DNA from: Planctomicrobium piriforme
GTDB lineage: Bacteria; Planctomycetota; Planctomycetia; Planctomycetales; Planctomycetaceae
Direction of reading: 5' to 3'
Length of the DNA: 64,000 nucleotides
NCBI RefSeq assembly: GCF_900113665.1
Contig: NZ_FOQD01000021.1
Span: 1 to 64,000 of the forward strand
Below the pieces are notes generated by a model that searched no databases, was not told where the DNA came from, and worked only from the letters and a program-made list of their open reading frames with translations. The position numbers and the translations under genes are program-made. Positions 42,146-51,641 of the stretch are shown here, one piece after another. The first letter of the stretch is position 1, and the number at the start of each line of letters is the position of its first letter.

Positions 42146-44230
42146 ATGGATCAACGTCGTCAATTTCTCCCTGCCGTGGTGGCGGTGGCGTGCTTTTTTG
42201 TCTGGATGCAGGTCGCCCCGATCCTGTTTCCCGACTTCTTTCCCAAACCCAAGCCGAAATTGCCTGCCGGCAACGCGGTAGTTCAGGCTCCGGTTGAGGA
42301 AGAACTCGCGGCGCCTGCCCCGGCTGACGGCGCTGCCGCTCCGGTTGCGGACGAGAAGCCGGCCGAGTTTCCGCACCGGGAAATCGTTCTGGGAGAGCCG
42401 GGCTTTGAGCAGGGTTACCTGATTAAGGTCGATGTCTCGACCACCGGCGGCGCTGTGGACGCCGTCTGGTTGACCGATCCCCGCTTCACCACGCTCGACC
42501 GCAAGGAACAGTTGCGGGTCGTCGGCAACGATGTGAAGCGGAATGTCGGGAGCGGCGATGAACTCGAAACATTCGATACCAGAGTCGCGCTGATCGACAA
42601 GCTCCTCGCTCCGCACAAAGTGTCGCTGGCGACGGTGAACTGGGAAGTCGTCAAACAGGATGTCGAGTCGGTGACGCTGCGTTACCCGTCTCCGGCCAAA
42701 GATTTTGAGATCCTCAAAACGTATCGGGTGCCGAAGGTCGCGCTCGACACGCGAGATACGTCCGCGTCTGGTTATCTGCTCCAGATGCAGATCGAGCTGA
42801 AGAACCTGACCGACAAGCCGTTGAAAACGACCTACTCGCTGACGGGCCCGGTGGGGGTTCCGCTGGAAAATGCGGACAACACTCGCGTGTTTCGCGAGAT
42901 CAAGCTGGGGCTGCTGGAGAATCCGCGGAAGCCGGACAGCATTACTTCGACCAGTCTGCTCGCCAGCGCACTCGTCAAGCAGTTCAACAAATCGCAGCAA
43001 GAAGGCGGAAAGCCGATTGAAGACTGGCGGACGCCGATCTATTACGCGGGCGTGGACGATCAGTTCTTCGCAGCACTTGTGCTGCCGCGCGGGAATCAGG
43101 TCGAAGACAAGGACAAAGACGGGCATCCCGACAATGTGATTGCGATCACTCGTCCGGTGTTGCTGCACCTGAATCAGGCGAAGCCGGATCGCAGCGACAT
43201 GACAGTCGTCATGGAATCGCCTGAGATCACGATCCCGGCCAACAAAGAAGTCACGAACACTTTCGAAGCGTTTTTCGGACCGAAGCGTCCGGCGATTCTG
43301 CGGGAGTTGAATGCGGACTCGATCATCCAGCTCGGCTGGTTTGCGATTGTATCGCGATTCATGTTGTGGGTGCTGGGCTTCTTCCACAGCATCGGGTTGC
43401 CGTATGCCTTTGCGATCATCCTGCTGACGGTCGTCGTGCGTCTGGCGATGTTCCCGGTCTCGAAGAAGCAGGCAATTGAAGCCGAGAAGATGCGGATCCT
43501 CGCTCCCAAGATGAAGGAGATGCAGGAGAAGCACAAAAACCAGCCTGAAGAGTTTGCCAAGGCTTACCGCGAGTTTCAGCGGAAGCACAATTACCACCCG
43601 ATGGTCGGCTGTCTGCCGGCATTGATTCAGTTGCCGATCTTCCTCGGTCTGTACAACGCGCTGTATCACGCGGTCGACTTGCGGCTGGCGCGGTTCCTGT
43701 GGATCGACAATCTTGCCGCACCTGACAATCTATTTCCGCTGCCGTTTGTGGTGCCCTACTTTGGGTGGACGCAGTTCAATCTGCTGCCGTTCATCACGGT
43801 GGCCCTGTTTGTGGTGCAGCAGAAACTGTTCACTCCGCCGCCGACGTCGGACGAACAGGCGATGCAGTACAAAATGATGAACTTCATGATGATCGCGATC
43901 GGGTTCGCGTTCTATCAGGTGCCGGCTGGACTGTGTCTGTACTTCATCTCCTCCAGCTTGTGGGGAGTGTGCGAACGGCTGTTGCTCAAGAAGAGTCTGG
44001 CGACGCATCAGGCGGCGGTTGCGGAAGCAGGTGCGGATGACGGACCGGGGGGCACTGTGGTCCCGGTTCCGAAGCCGACCGGACCCAAGCCAGAACCGGC
44101 CAGAAAGCTCAAGGCTCCCGGCTGGTGGGACCGTGTTGTCGCCGCCGCTGATGGGGCGAAGAACACGCCTGACTCCCAGGCGGGAGAGCGGAAGTTCAGC
44201 AAGGACAAAGGTGGCAAGCCCCGCCGTTAA
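42146..44230 (+). CDS. yidC: Membrane protein insertase YidC
   Basis: 694 residues. Starts with a cytoplasmic end and TM1 (FLPAVVAVACFFVWMQVAP). A large periplasmic P1 beta-domain follows (about 60-380). The conserved five-TM insertase core includes LYNALYHAVDLRLARFLWIDNLAAPDNL and YKMMNFMMIAIGFAFYQVPAGLCLYFISSSLWGVCERLLLKK. It inserts and folds inner-membrane proteins with or without SecYEG. The C terminus is basic (KLKAPGWWDRV, KDKGGKPRR), suitable for ribosome contact. It is not linked to rnpA. Confidence 0.97.
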   Translation: MDQRRQFLPAVVAVACFFVWMQVAPILFPDFFPKPKPKLPAGNAVVQAPVEEELAAPAPADGAAAPVADEKPAEFPHREIVLGEPGFEQGYLIKVDVSTTGGAVDAVWLTDPRFTTLDRKEQLRVVGNDVKRNVGSGDELETFDTRVALIDKLLAPHKVSLATVNWEVVKQDVESVTLRYPSPAKDFEILKTYRVPKVALDTRDTSASGYLLQMQIELKNLTDKPLKTTYSLTGPVGVPLENADNTRVFREIKLGLLENPRKPDSITSTSLLASALVKQFNKSQQEGGKPIEDWRTPIYYAGVDDQFFAALVLPRGNQVEDKDKDGHPDNVIAITRPVLLHLNQAKPDRSDMTVVMESPEITIPANKEVTNTFEAFFGPKRPAILRELNADSIIQLGWFAIVSRFMLWVLGFFHSIGLPYAFAIILLTVVVRLAMFPVSKKQAIEAEKMRILAPKMKEMQEKHKNQPEEFAKAYREFQRKHNYHPMVGCLPALIQLPIFLGLYNALYHAVDLRLARFLWIDNLAAPDNLFPLPFVVPYFGWTQFNLLPFITVALFVVQQKLFTPPPTSDEQAMQYKMMNFMMIAIGFAFYQVPAGLCLYFISSSLWGVCERLLLKKSLATHQAAVAEAGADDGPGGTVVPVPKPTGPKPEPARKLKAPGWWDRVVAAADGAKNTPDSQAGERKFSKDKGGKPRR

Positions 44231-44628
44231 GGCGCGGCCTGTCGACTGCGATTGCGACGATTGGACCGGGGGCCACTGGTCTTGGGGGGAAGCAGATTTC
44301 CCTCGTGTTTCGAGAAAACGGGTTCCATTTCCTGAGAAGCGTGGTAATCTGATATCTCGTGATATTAAGCCTTCCCAGCAGTATTCGTTCGATCCGGGGC
44401 CGCGGTCGGCGACGCCTGCTGCTCGTCACCGCCGCCTGCGTTCGCGCTCAAAACGCCGTCGGTCTCGCAGATTTTCATGGGATCTTGAAAACGTCGTTCT
44501 AAGATTTGCAGGTGACCTTTGGCGGAAACCTGTCAAAATGAAATGTGCGCTCGAATCCCGGCCCTGACCGGCCGCCTGCCTCTCCTGTTCCGCGAAATTT
44601 GGTCGCCAGGCCGAAGACGCGAGGCCCG
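44231..44628 (+). other. Intergenic region between yidC and the AraC-type gene
   Basis: No gene seen. GATATCTCGTGATATTA (about 44353-44369) contains a short inverted repeat, ATATC/GATAT, and could be a regulator site. GAGG at 44621-44624 is the ribosome binding site of the AraC-type gene. Confidence 0.35.
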
Positions 44629-45564
44629 ATGAAACCCGCCTTTGAAAAACTCCTGACGCCTCCGGGGCAATCGTTCCGCTTTTTCAATCGAAAAACGCTG
44701 ACGACCGCCGCCCGCTGGCACAGCCATCCGGAAATCGAGCTCACGTACGTCGAGCACGGTTCAGGCACCCGGATTGTGGGAGACAATATCTCCAGCTATC
44801 GGGACCACGACCTGGTGCTGCTGGGACCGAACCTGCCGCATACCTGGCAATCGGACGAATTCCAGGGTCGCAAGCTCGATCTGCACCCGGCAATGGTGAT
44901 TCAATTCCGCCGGGAATTTCTGGGCGAACAGTTCTTTGAAGCCCCCGAGTTCAGTTCTGTCAGGGCGATGCTCGACGACTCTCGCCGCGGGCTGCTGTTT
45001 TCTCCCGAGATGGCCCGGCGCATCGGCGATCGCTTGAGCATGATGATGCACGAGTCCCCCGGCGTGCGGCTCGTCCGCTTGCTTGATTGCCTGCTCGAAC
45101 TTGCGGAATGCCAGCAGGCCGAACGGCTGGCGAGTCTGGGATTCTCGGTTCCGACTGATTCCCATGCGGAAGGCCGCACGCAAAAGATCTGTGCGTTCAT
45201 TGGCGAGCACTACCGCAATCCGGATTTGACGCATCAGACTCTGGCCGACGAGGCGGATATGAATCCTTCCGCGTTCAGCAGGTTCTTCCGCGAACGGACC
45301 GGCAAGACCGCGATGAACTACATCGCCGAAATGCGGGTGAGCCTCGCTTGCCGGTTGCTCATCAATACCGATCTGCCGATCACGGAGATCTACGAGGCAT
45401 CGGGCTTTGCCAATGCCTCGAATTTTAATCGACAGTTCCGTCGCTTTCGGAAACTGTCGGCCCGTGAGTACCGCAATCTGCATCGTGCTGTCGCCGGGAA
45501 AGCTTCGTTGAGCGAACCTGCCGAGATGGGTTACTCCGAACTCAGCGGCAATCAGTTGATGTGA
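44629..45564 (+). CDS. AraC-family transcriptional regulator with cupin sensor
   Basis: 311 residues. The N-terminal cupin (HSHPEIELTYVEHGSGTRIVGD and LLGPNLPHTWQSDE) resembles sugar-sensing AraC members such as RhaS-like proteins. The C-terminal double helix-turn-helix has TLADEADMNPSAFSRFFRERTGKTAMNYIAEMRV and ITEIYEASGFANASNFNRQFRRF. The effector is unknown but is likely to be a sugar or derivative. GAGG precedes the ATG. No obvious target operon adjoins it. Confidence 0.93.
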   Translation: MKPAFEKLLTPPGQSFRFFNRKTLTTAARWHSHPEIELTYVEHGSGTRIVGDNISSYRDHDLVLLGPNLPHTWQSDEFQGRKLDLHPAMVIQFRREFLGEQFFEAPEFSSVRAMLDDSRRGLLFSPEMARRIGDRLSMMMHESPGVRLVRLLDCLLELAECQQAERLASLGFSVPTDSHAEGRTQKICAFIGEHYRNPDLTHQTLADEADMNPSAFSRFFRERTGKTAMNYIAEMRVSLACRLLINTDLPITEIYEASGFANASNFNRQFRRFRKLSAREYRNLHRAVAGKASLSEPAEMGYSELSGNQLM

Positions 45565-46201
45565 TTCGCGCTGGTCTGTGTGCGAAGGTTGTAACGCATC
45601 ACACGCCGATCATTTCAATTCGCCTGACTTGCTTGAAGGCATCGATCAGCGGCTGGTGCGAGTTCTTCAATTCCATTCGTGTGATTCGACTGATTCGTGG
45701 TTCACTCTTTTTGATTTCTCGGTGACTCCGATTTGCGATCTGCTTCTTTAGAAACAGGGGACTAACATCCCCCGCTCGCCTTGAAAACGTTCGCTGCGCG
45801 CTATCGCGGCGAGATCAATAATTGCTTGCCTATCCGCATCGCACACGAATTGGCGTGTTCAATTTCGTCAGGCGATCACTCCGCATTTGTTTGCAGCCGT
45901 TGCCCGCTCATGCGCACATTCGAGGATTCTGCACGGAATGATGGCACTCGGCACGCGTGGTGCTTTCCCTGAAAACAAGAAGACTGGCGGAACGCCTTCA
46001 TACTGACGCGTGCTTGTCCAGAACAAATGAGATCGTCCCTGACGTGCGGTCAGGTTTCTTGACGGTCTCAGCAGCACGTCACCTGCCTGGCGTCAGCGTT
46101 GCATTGTCCAGTCTTTGCTCAGCCGCGGCGCGCGATGCGCTGCTTTGCACCGTCGCGGCAGGTGATTGATTTTTTCAATTTGTTGCGGATGAAAGGGAAT
46201 C
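45565..46201. other. Long intergenic region before the second DUF1559 gene
   Basis: No gene recognised. Contains a half family B element (about 45650-45712: CCATTCGTGTGATTCG, ATTCGTGGTTCAC). It must also carry the promoter of the DUF1559-lipoprotein pair. A -24/-12-like sequence at 45942-45956 is considered but not supported. Confidence 0.4.
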
Positions 46202-47179
46202 ATGACTCGAACAACAGTTGCCAGACGTCATCAGGCGTTCACGCTCATCGAGCTGCTGGTGGTCATTGCGATCATTGCCATTCTCATTGCATTGTTGCTG
46301 CCTGCCGTACAGCAGGCGCGTGAAGCGGCCCGACGGTCCCAGTGCAAGAACAACCTCAAGCAGGTCGCCCTCGCCCTGCACAACTATCACGACACCTTCG
46401 GACTGTTCCCGTACGGGTATCAGATTGAAAGTGCATTCATCGTCCACAGCCGCGACACCTGGTTTCAGCGCGTGTTGCCGTACGTGGAACAGGCGAGTCT
46501 TTACAACCTCTACGAAACTGACAAGACGAATTACACCATGTCTGTGCCGGTCGCTATTGCCGGCCAGGTGGTGCCTGCGTTCGTGTGTCCTTCCGATCCG
46601 AACGCACCCGGTAAAAGCGGCGGAGGAAGCAGCAACACTTACGCCTTCCAGGGAAGCTATGTCGGCAACGCCGGCGTGGGCACCTGGACCGCGACGAACG
46701 GCCTGATCACGATTACCGCCCCGACGCTGGCCGGCGCTTCAGGCATCACCAGCGGGATCTTCGGGACCGTCACCAGCGTGAATATTGGCGGCGTCATCGA
46801 CGGCACTTCCAACACACTCCTCGTCAGCGAAGGGATTGTCCGACCGGGCAGCAGCACCTTTGGTGAAACCGGCGGATACTGGGGCGGCGGCCCGCACGGG
46901 TCTTACGGCTTCTCGACCGGAGCGACACCCAATACTTCGCTGGCCGACCGGCCTTACTCCTGCAAGGCCGCGACGACGCCGGGGGCTCCGAACATGGCTC
47001 CGTGTTCGGCGGCCGACACGACCAGCGGCAAGATCAACTACGCCCGCAGCTATCACATCGGCGGGGTCCAGGCGGCCCTGGCCGACGGCTCGGTGCGGTT
47101 CGTCTCTGACAACGTCGATGCCCAGACCTGGATGAAGGCCGGGATCAAAGGTGACGGTCAGGTGCTCGGAGAGTACTAG
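46202..47179 (+). CDS. DUF1559 pseudopilin-like protein
   Basis: 325 residues. The prepilin motif AFTLIELLVVIAIIAILIAL begins near residue 12, and the family helix QQAREAARRSQCKNNLKQVALALH follows. The C-terminal H-x9-DG motif is HIGGVQAALADGSVR. It has Ala, not Gly, before the Phe of the prepilin site, which PilD-type peptidases may process less well. A small lipoprotein gene follows on the same strand, a pairing common in planctomycetes. Individual function unknown. Confidence 0.93.
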   Translation: MTRTTVARRHQAFTLIELLVVIAIIAILIALLLPAVQQAREAARRSQCKNNLKQVALALHNYHDTFGLFPYGYQIESAFIVHSRDTWFQRVLPYVEQASLYNLYETDKTNYTMSVPVAIAGQVVPAFVCPSDPNAPGKSGGGSSNTYAFQGSYVGNAGVGTWTATNGLITITAPTLAGASGITSGIFGTVTSVNIGGVIDGTSNTLLVSEGIVRPGSSTFGETGGYWGGGPHGSYGFSTGATPNTSLADRPYSCKAATTPGAPNMAPCSAADTTSGKINYARSYHIGGVQAALADGSVRFVSDNVDAQTWMKAGIKGDGQVLGEY

Positions 47180-47369
47180 GAACAGTTGAGGACATGGGAG
47201 GGCGAGGCTCCCGCCGAGCCGCCATCAAGGGTCGGTGTGATCTTGTGTGCGGCTCTCCCAAGAGATCCGCGATGAGTGCCGAATGTCATTTGCCCCTCAC
47301 CCCCTGCCCCTCTCCCCTGAGTACAGGGGCGAGGGGAGTGCGATTGAATACCAAAGTCAGCAAACGTCC

Positions 47370-47413
47370 CAGAGGTCCGGCTGTTGTGTGCCCCGCGTCA
47401 GACCGGACCTCTG
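47370..47413 (+). other. Perfect 11-base hairpin before the lipoprotein gene
   Basis: CAGAGGTCCGG (47370-47380) and CCGGACCTCTG (47403-47413) form a perfect stem with a 22-base loop in the leader between the DUF1559 and lipoprotein genes. There is no T-run, so it is more likely a processing or attenuation structure than a terminator. Confidence 0.5.
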
Positions 47414-47471
47414 ATACGTCTCTCTAAGAAGTTGCTCAGAGCAAGTTGCTTAATGTGAGGAGTTGCGTGCG

Positions 47472-47882
47472 ATGCAGAAGAATGTGTTGATTGTGCTTTC
47501 GGCAGGAATTCTGGTGCTGTGCCTATCCGGCTGCGGCGGTGCTCCGGAAGGGCCGCTGATGGTCAAGGTGACGGGACCGGTGTTGATCGACGGCCAGCCG
47601 GTCCCTGAAGGGGACATCATCTTTCGCCGCCCGGAAGACCAGAAAGGCTTCGGCGGCCGGATTAAAGATGGGGCTTACGAGATCAAGGTGGAGCCGGGCA
47701 AGATGGCGGTCGAAATCACTGCCAGTCGAGTGGTGCCAGGCAAGTTCGACCGCAGTAATCCGGAACCAGAACCGCTTCGCGAGATGTACATTCCGAAGCA
47801 GTACAACGCGAAGACCACGCTGGTGGCCGACGTGCAGCCCAGCGACAATCCGACCTTCGCCTTCGAATTGAAGTCGAAGTAA
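47472..47882 (+). CDS. Small lipoprotein with carboxypeptidase-regulatory-like beta domain
   Basis: 136 residues from the ATG with GAGGAG nine bases upstream. The signal peptide ends in a lipobox (LVLCLSGCGG). The mature part reads VKVTGPVLIDGQPVPEGDIIFRRPED and GAYEIKVEPGKMAVEITAS, the transthyretin-like beta-sandwich pattern often found beside DUF1559 genes. It is probably outer-membrane anchored and a partner of the DUF1559 protein upstream. Ligand unknown. Confidence 0.85.
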   Translation: MQKNVLIVLSAGILVLCLSGCGGAPEGPLMVKVTGPVLIDGQPVPEGDIIFRRPEDQKGFGGRIKDGAYEIKVEPGKMAVEITASRVVPGKFDRSNPEPEPLREMYIPKQYNAKTTLVADVQPSDNPTFAFELKSK

Positions 47883-47897
47883 CGCGCGGATAAGGCG

Positions 47898-48106
47898 GAG
47901 AAAACAACGGAAGTCACGGAAACCACGAACAATTAAAACATCAAGTGCGCGAAGGTGACTGCGAATAAGTAGAGAGCCAAACCCCCTCTGCTTTTCTGCT
48001 TGCCCTCAGCGCACTTTGTGTTTCAACTCTTCCACACCAGCAAGAACCACTCGGCCCGAGATCATTTTCCGTGTGATCCGTGCCTTCCGTGGTTCCTCTC
48101 CGCGTC
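47898..48106. repeat. Family B palindromic element at a convergent junction
   Basis: It fills the gap between the lipoprotein gene and pepA. The left arm has GCGGAGAAAACAACGGAAGTCA and ACGGAAACCACGAAC. The right arm has the inverse, TGATCCGTGCCTTCCGTGG followed by TTCCTCTCCGCG. Confidence 0.78.
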
Positions 48107-48110
48107 TTGC

Positions 48111-49628
48111 CTACTTCGGCTGAAACTTCGTCTGCCGAGTCGCGAACGCTTCCGCGACTTCGACCAGGGTTCGCAGTGACGAACCGGTGGCGCCTGGGTC
48201 GCGATACGGTTTCGACGTTTCCGCGTAGGACGGCCCAGCGATGTCGAGATGCACCCAGGGGGTGCCGTCGACAAAGCGTTCCAGGAACTTCGCCGCGGTG
48301 ATCGAGCCGCCCCATCTCGTGCCGACGTTTTTGAGATCGGCAAAGTCGCACTTCAACTGATCGTTGAAGCTGTCGTTCATCGGCATCTGCCAGACTTCTT
48401 CACCTGACCGTCGTGCGGCGGCCACGACGTCGTCGCACCAGTCCTGGTTGTTTGAGAACGCTCCAGCGATGTCCATGCCCAGTGCCACCATGCAGGAGCC
48501 GGTCAATGTGGCCAGATCGATCAGGCAGGCGGGTTTCTGGTCGACCGTGTAACAGAGTACGTCCGCCAGCACCAAGCGTCCTTCCGCATCGGTATTGTGA
48601 ACTTCGATCGTCGTGCCGTTCCGTGCGGTGAGGATTTCACCCATCTTGTAAGAGTGCGGGCCGATCATATTTTCGACCAGGCCCATCGACCCGATGACGT
48701 TGACGGGGAGCTTGAGCCGAGCGATGGCCGCCATCGCCCCCAGCACAGTTGCCGCTCCGGCCATGTCCCCTTTCATCGACAACATGCTGTCCGACGGCTT
48801 GAGGGAGAGTCCGCCGCTGTCGAACGTCACTCCTTTGCCGACCAGCGCCAGCCAGGGAGCCCCCTCGCCTGCCCCCTGATATTTGAGAATGACCACGCGG
48901 GGAGCGTGTGCACTTCCGCGAGACACGGCCAGCAGCGAACCCATCCGTTCCTGCTGCAGACGGGGAACGTCGAAAATCTCTCCCTGCAGGCCAACGGACG
49001 TTGCCACTTCGGCGGCACGGCTGGCAAAGGTGTCGGGAACAATTTCTTCAGGCTGTCGATTCACCAGTTCGCGAACGAGATTGACCGACTCGCCCAACAC
49101 TCGGCCACGGTCGAGTGCGGACGGCAGGACGGTGGCTTCGCCGGGGTGGATCGAGACTTCCCGAAAACAAAAGCGGTCCGCTTCGGCTTTGTAGAGTCCC
49201 TGCCCGCAGGAGCCGACGATGCTGGCGTAGGCGACCGTGGCGGCTGCCTGATCCGCGCCGAGCTGTTTCGCCACGGCCGAGGGAATCGCCACGACCATCG
49301 AAGTTGCTTCGAGGCCGGAGGCTTTGCGAATGCCGGTCAGCACTCCCTGTTCCCACTTGGCGAGCGTCAATTTTTCAATTGGCCCCAGGCCCAGCACGAG
49401 CAGCCGTTCGGCCTGAATGCCGGGGGCGACGGGCAGGACGGTCAGCTCGCCTGACTTCCCCTTGATGTCGCCGCGCTCGCGCAGTCGAGAGAGCGCTCCT
49501 CCGAGGGCCTGGTCGAGGCCCTGCAGTTCAGTAGGGAGGTCAGGCTGTTCCGGCAGGGCGACCAGCAGCCAGTCGGTTTTGATTTGCGGTAGGGGAGTGG
49601 TCACGAGCTGAGGGAGAAGAGCGGACAT
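48111..49628 (-). CDS. pepA: Leucyl aminopeptidase (M17 family)
   Basis: 505 residues, cytoplasmic zinc/manganese aminopeptidase. M17 motifs: VGKGVTFDSGGLSLKP with the metal Lys/Asp, NTDAEGRLVLADVLCY, and LIDLATLTGSCMVALG. The start is the ATG of MSALLPQLVTTPLPQ; an earlier ATG 14 codons upstream is less typical. Its C terminus faces a palindromic repeat. It is divergent from pgk. Confidence 0.95.
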   Translation of the reverse strand: MSALLPQLVTTPLPQIKTDWLLVALPEQPDLPTELQGLDQALGGALSRLRERGDIKGKSGELTVLPVAPGIQAERLLVLGLGPIEKLTLAKWEQGVLTGIRKASGLEATSMVVAIPSAVAKQLGADQAAATVAYASIVGSCGQGLYKAEADRFCFREVSIHPGEATVLPSALDRGRVLGESVNLVRELVNRQPEEIVPDTFASRAAEVATSVGLQGEIFDVPRLQQERMGSLLAVSRGSAHAPRVVILKYQGAGEGAPWLALVGKGVTFDSGGLSLKPSDSMLSMKGDMAGAATVLGAMAAIARLKLPVNVIGSMGLVENMIGPHSYKMGEILTARNGTTIEVHNTDAEGRLVLADVLCYTVDQKPACLIDLATLTGSCMVALGMDIAGAFSNNQDWCDDVVAAARRSGEEVWQMPMNDSFNDQLKCDFADLKNVGTRWGGSITAAKFLERFVDGTPWVHLDIAGPSYAETSKPYRDPGATGSSLRTLVEVAEAFATRQTKFQPK

Positions 49629-49672
49629 CGGATCGAAATCTTCCAGTTTTGTAAGTGGCAGCAGGTTCAAGC

Positions 49673-49843
49673 CGTCAGTTTTCAGTTGTCAGTTTGAAAA
49701 AACAAGTCGCTGGCGCTGAGGGGAGAGGGGACAGGGAAGAGGGGAAAGTAGCGAGCCTCCTGGCTTTTCCATGTCCTCTCTTGTCTGTCCCGTTTACTTC
49801 AGGCCGTTCTTCGCTGAATGCTGACCTCTGAAAGCTGAAAACG
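49673..49843. repeat. Nested palindrome between pepA and pgk
   Basis: The outer arms carry CAGTTTTCAGTTGTCAG (left) and CTGACCTCTGAAAGCTGAAA (right). The inner arms carry GAGGGGACAGGGAAGAGGGG (left) and TGTCCTCTCTTGTCTGTCCC (right). This is the only palindrome of the set at a divergent junction. The rest of 49844-50084 holds the pgk promoter region, not resolved. Confidence 0.6.
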
Positions 49844-50084
49844 GTGATTTCCAGACGGCAGGGCTTCGTCCGGAAGGTTGCCGAATCCTAACCGATTACA
49901 CCGGGCGCTTGGCAGTCCGCACAGCGTCACCTACGATCAGCCCCAGCCGGGTGACGCCGGGACGCAGTCCTGAGCGTCGTTTTTGCTGCCTGTTTCGCTC
50001 GCCGCATCGGATCTGATTGACCGGTGGCCTACCCGGGCAGGCAGAGCCAGAATTCACACTTAGTGACGTGTAAGGAAAAGTACG

Positions 50085-51302
50085 ATGGCAAAGAAATCCA
50101 TCGCGAATGTTGATGTCGCAGGCAAAACCGTTCTGATGCGGGTCGACTTCAACGTGCCGCTCGATGACAAGCAGCAGATCACCGACGATCGCCGCATTGA
50201 AATGGCGCTCCCCTCCATCAAGTCGGTGCTCGACCGCGGAGGCAAGGTGGTGCTGATGAGCCATCTGGGCCGTCCCGACGGACAGATCATTGCAAAGTAC
50301 AGCTTGAAGCCGGCCGCGGTTCGCCTCGGCGAACTGCTGGGCGTTCCCGTGGCGATGGCTGCTGATACCGTTGGCCCGGACGCTCAGGCCAAGGTGGCTG
50401 CTCTGAAGCCGGGCGGGGTGGTCGTTCTCGAAAACGTGCGGTTCTATCCGGAAGAAGAACTCAAGGACGAGAAGGCGACACCCGAACAGGTTGCTTCCAA
50501 GAAAGAATTCGCCGCGAAACTGGCGGCGTTTGGTGATGTGTACTGCAACGACGCCTTCGGCACCTGCCATCGTCCGCACGCGAGCATGTACACCGTCCCA
50601 TCGCTGATGGGCACCAAGCCGAAAGTGGTCGGCTTCCTGGTCGACAAGGAAGTGAAATACCTCGGCGATACGATTGCCAGTCCGAAACGGCCGTTCGTCG
50701 CCATCCTGGGCGGGGCCAAGGTCTCCGACAAAATCAAGGTGATCAAAAACCTGCTGGGGGTCTGCGACAAGGTGCTGATCGGCGGGGCAATGGCCTATAC
50801 CTTTTCGCTGGCAGAAGGGGGCAAAGTCGGCGGCAGTCTGGTTGAGCGAGACAAGGTTGAACTCGCCAAGGAACTGATCGCCGCCGGCGGCGACAAACTG
50901 GTGCTGCCTGTTGACACCCATTGCGGTGACGCCTTCAAGGCAACCTGTAACAAGCAGATCGTCGCCGCAGGCGAGATTCCCGACGGCTTCGAAGGGCTCG
51001 ACATTGGCCCGAAGACCTCGAAGCTGTACGCCGAAATCGTGAAGTCGGCCGGGACGATCATCTGGAACGGCCCGATGGGCGTGTTCGAAATGCCCCCCTT
51101 CGACGAAGGCACCAAGGCGGTTGCCCAGGCGATTGCCGATTCGTCCGCCATCAGCATCATTGGCGGCGGAGACAGCGCCGCGGCGATCCAGCAGTTGGGT
51201 TTTGCCGACAAGGTGACGCACGTCAGCACCGGCGGCGGGGCCAGCCTGGAAATGCTCGAAGGCAAGAAGTTCAAGCCGGTCGAAGTCCTCGACGAAGCCT
51301 GA
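50085..51302 (+). CDS. pgk: Phosphoglycerate kinase
   Basis: 405-residue glycolytic enzyme. Signatures: VLMRVDFNVPLDDK, MSHLGRPDG, VLENVRFYPEEE, AILGGAKVSDKIKVI, IWNGPMGVFEMPPFDEGT and the nucleotide loop GGGDSAAAIQ. Starts at an ATG with AAGGAAAA upstream. It stands alone; the usual gap partner is not adjacent. Confidence 0.97.
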   Translation: MAKKSIANVDVAGKTVLMRVDFNVPLDDKQQITDDRRIEMALPSIKSVLDRGGKVVLMSHLGRPDGQIIAKYSLKPAAVRLGELLGVPVAMAADTVGPDAQAKVAALKPGGVVVLENVRFYPEEELKDEKATPEQVASKKEFAAKLAAFGDVYCNDAFGTCHRPHASMYTVPSLMGTKPKVVGFLVDKEVKYLGDTIASPKRPFVAILGGAKVSDKIKVIKNLLGVCDKVLIGGAMAYTFSLAEGGKVGGSLVERDKVELAKELIAAGGDKLVLPVDTHCGDAFKATCNKQIVAAGEIPDGFEGLDIGPKTSKLYAEIVKSAGTIIWNGPMGVFEMPPFDEGTKAVAQAIADSSAISIIGGGDSAAAIQQLGFADKVTHVSTGGGASLEMLEGKKFKPVEVLDEA

Positions 51303-51405
51303 TATGCCGTTTGGGAGTAGGAATCTGGGGGGGCGAACAGGTATCAAACGGCTGATCTGGTTCGCTGAGCGAGCAGATTGTGTCAGCCGGGAGTCAAAAA
51401 AGTGC

Positions 51406-51436
51406 GCCGCCGCCAGCAAAAACGCTTGGCGGCGGC
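51406..51436. terminator. GC-rich hairpin after pgk
   Basis: A perfect 10-base stem GCCGCCGCCA / TGGCGGCGGC (51406-51415 with 51427-51436). A run of six A residues lies at 51396-51401, so the T-run is on the minus strand, not the plus strand used by pgk. It may still pause pgk transcription. Nothing else is seen in 51303-51641 except the region before the TlpA-like gene. Confidence 0.42.
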
Positions 51437-51641
51437 AGCACGGTACTGTTCGGACGGAATTCCGTCCCCTATGATCGAGATGCTCGCGCCGCCTGTTTCA
51501 CCGTCGTGACGTGTGGTTCACGGGTCTGACAGGCGGAACGGTCCCGCCCGGAGATTCCAATTCCTGCCCGGAACAGCCACTCCGGCCTGCCAAAAAACTC
51601 TTGAAATCGACTGGCTGTCGATTCCAGTTCAGGACATCCTC

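Noticed and set aside
45942..45966. TGGCACTCGGCACGC and following GGCACG...TGC as sigma-54 promoters
   Set aside because: GG-N10-GC spacing is present, but the -12 element is a poor match and two overlapping candidates occur by chance in GC-rich DNA. The sigma-54 activator in the window is far away.
49896..51419. A long open frame antisense to pgk (507 codons)
   Set aside because: It mirrors pgk exactly in codon position, its protein has no recognisable fold and pgk is unmistakable. GC-rich genes commonly give such antisense frames. The same applies to long frames opposite yidC, priA and pilM.
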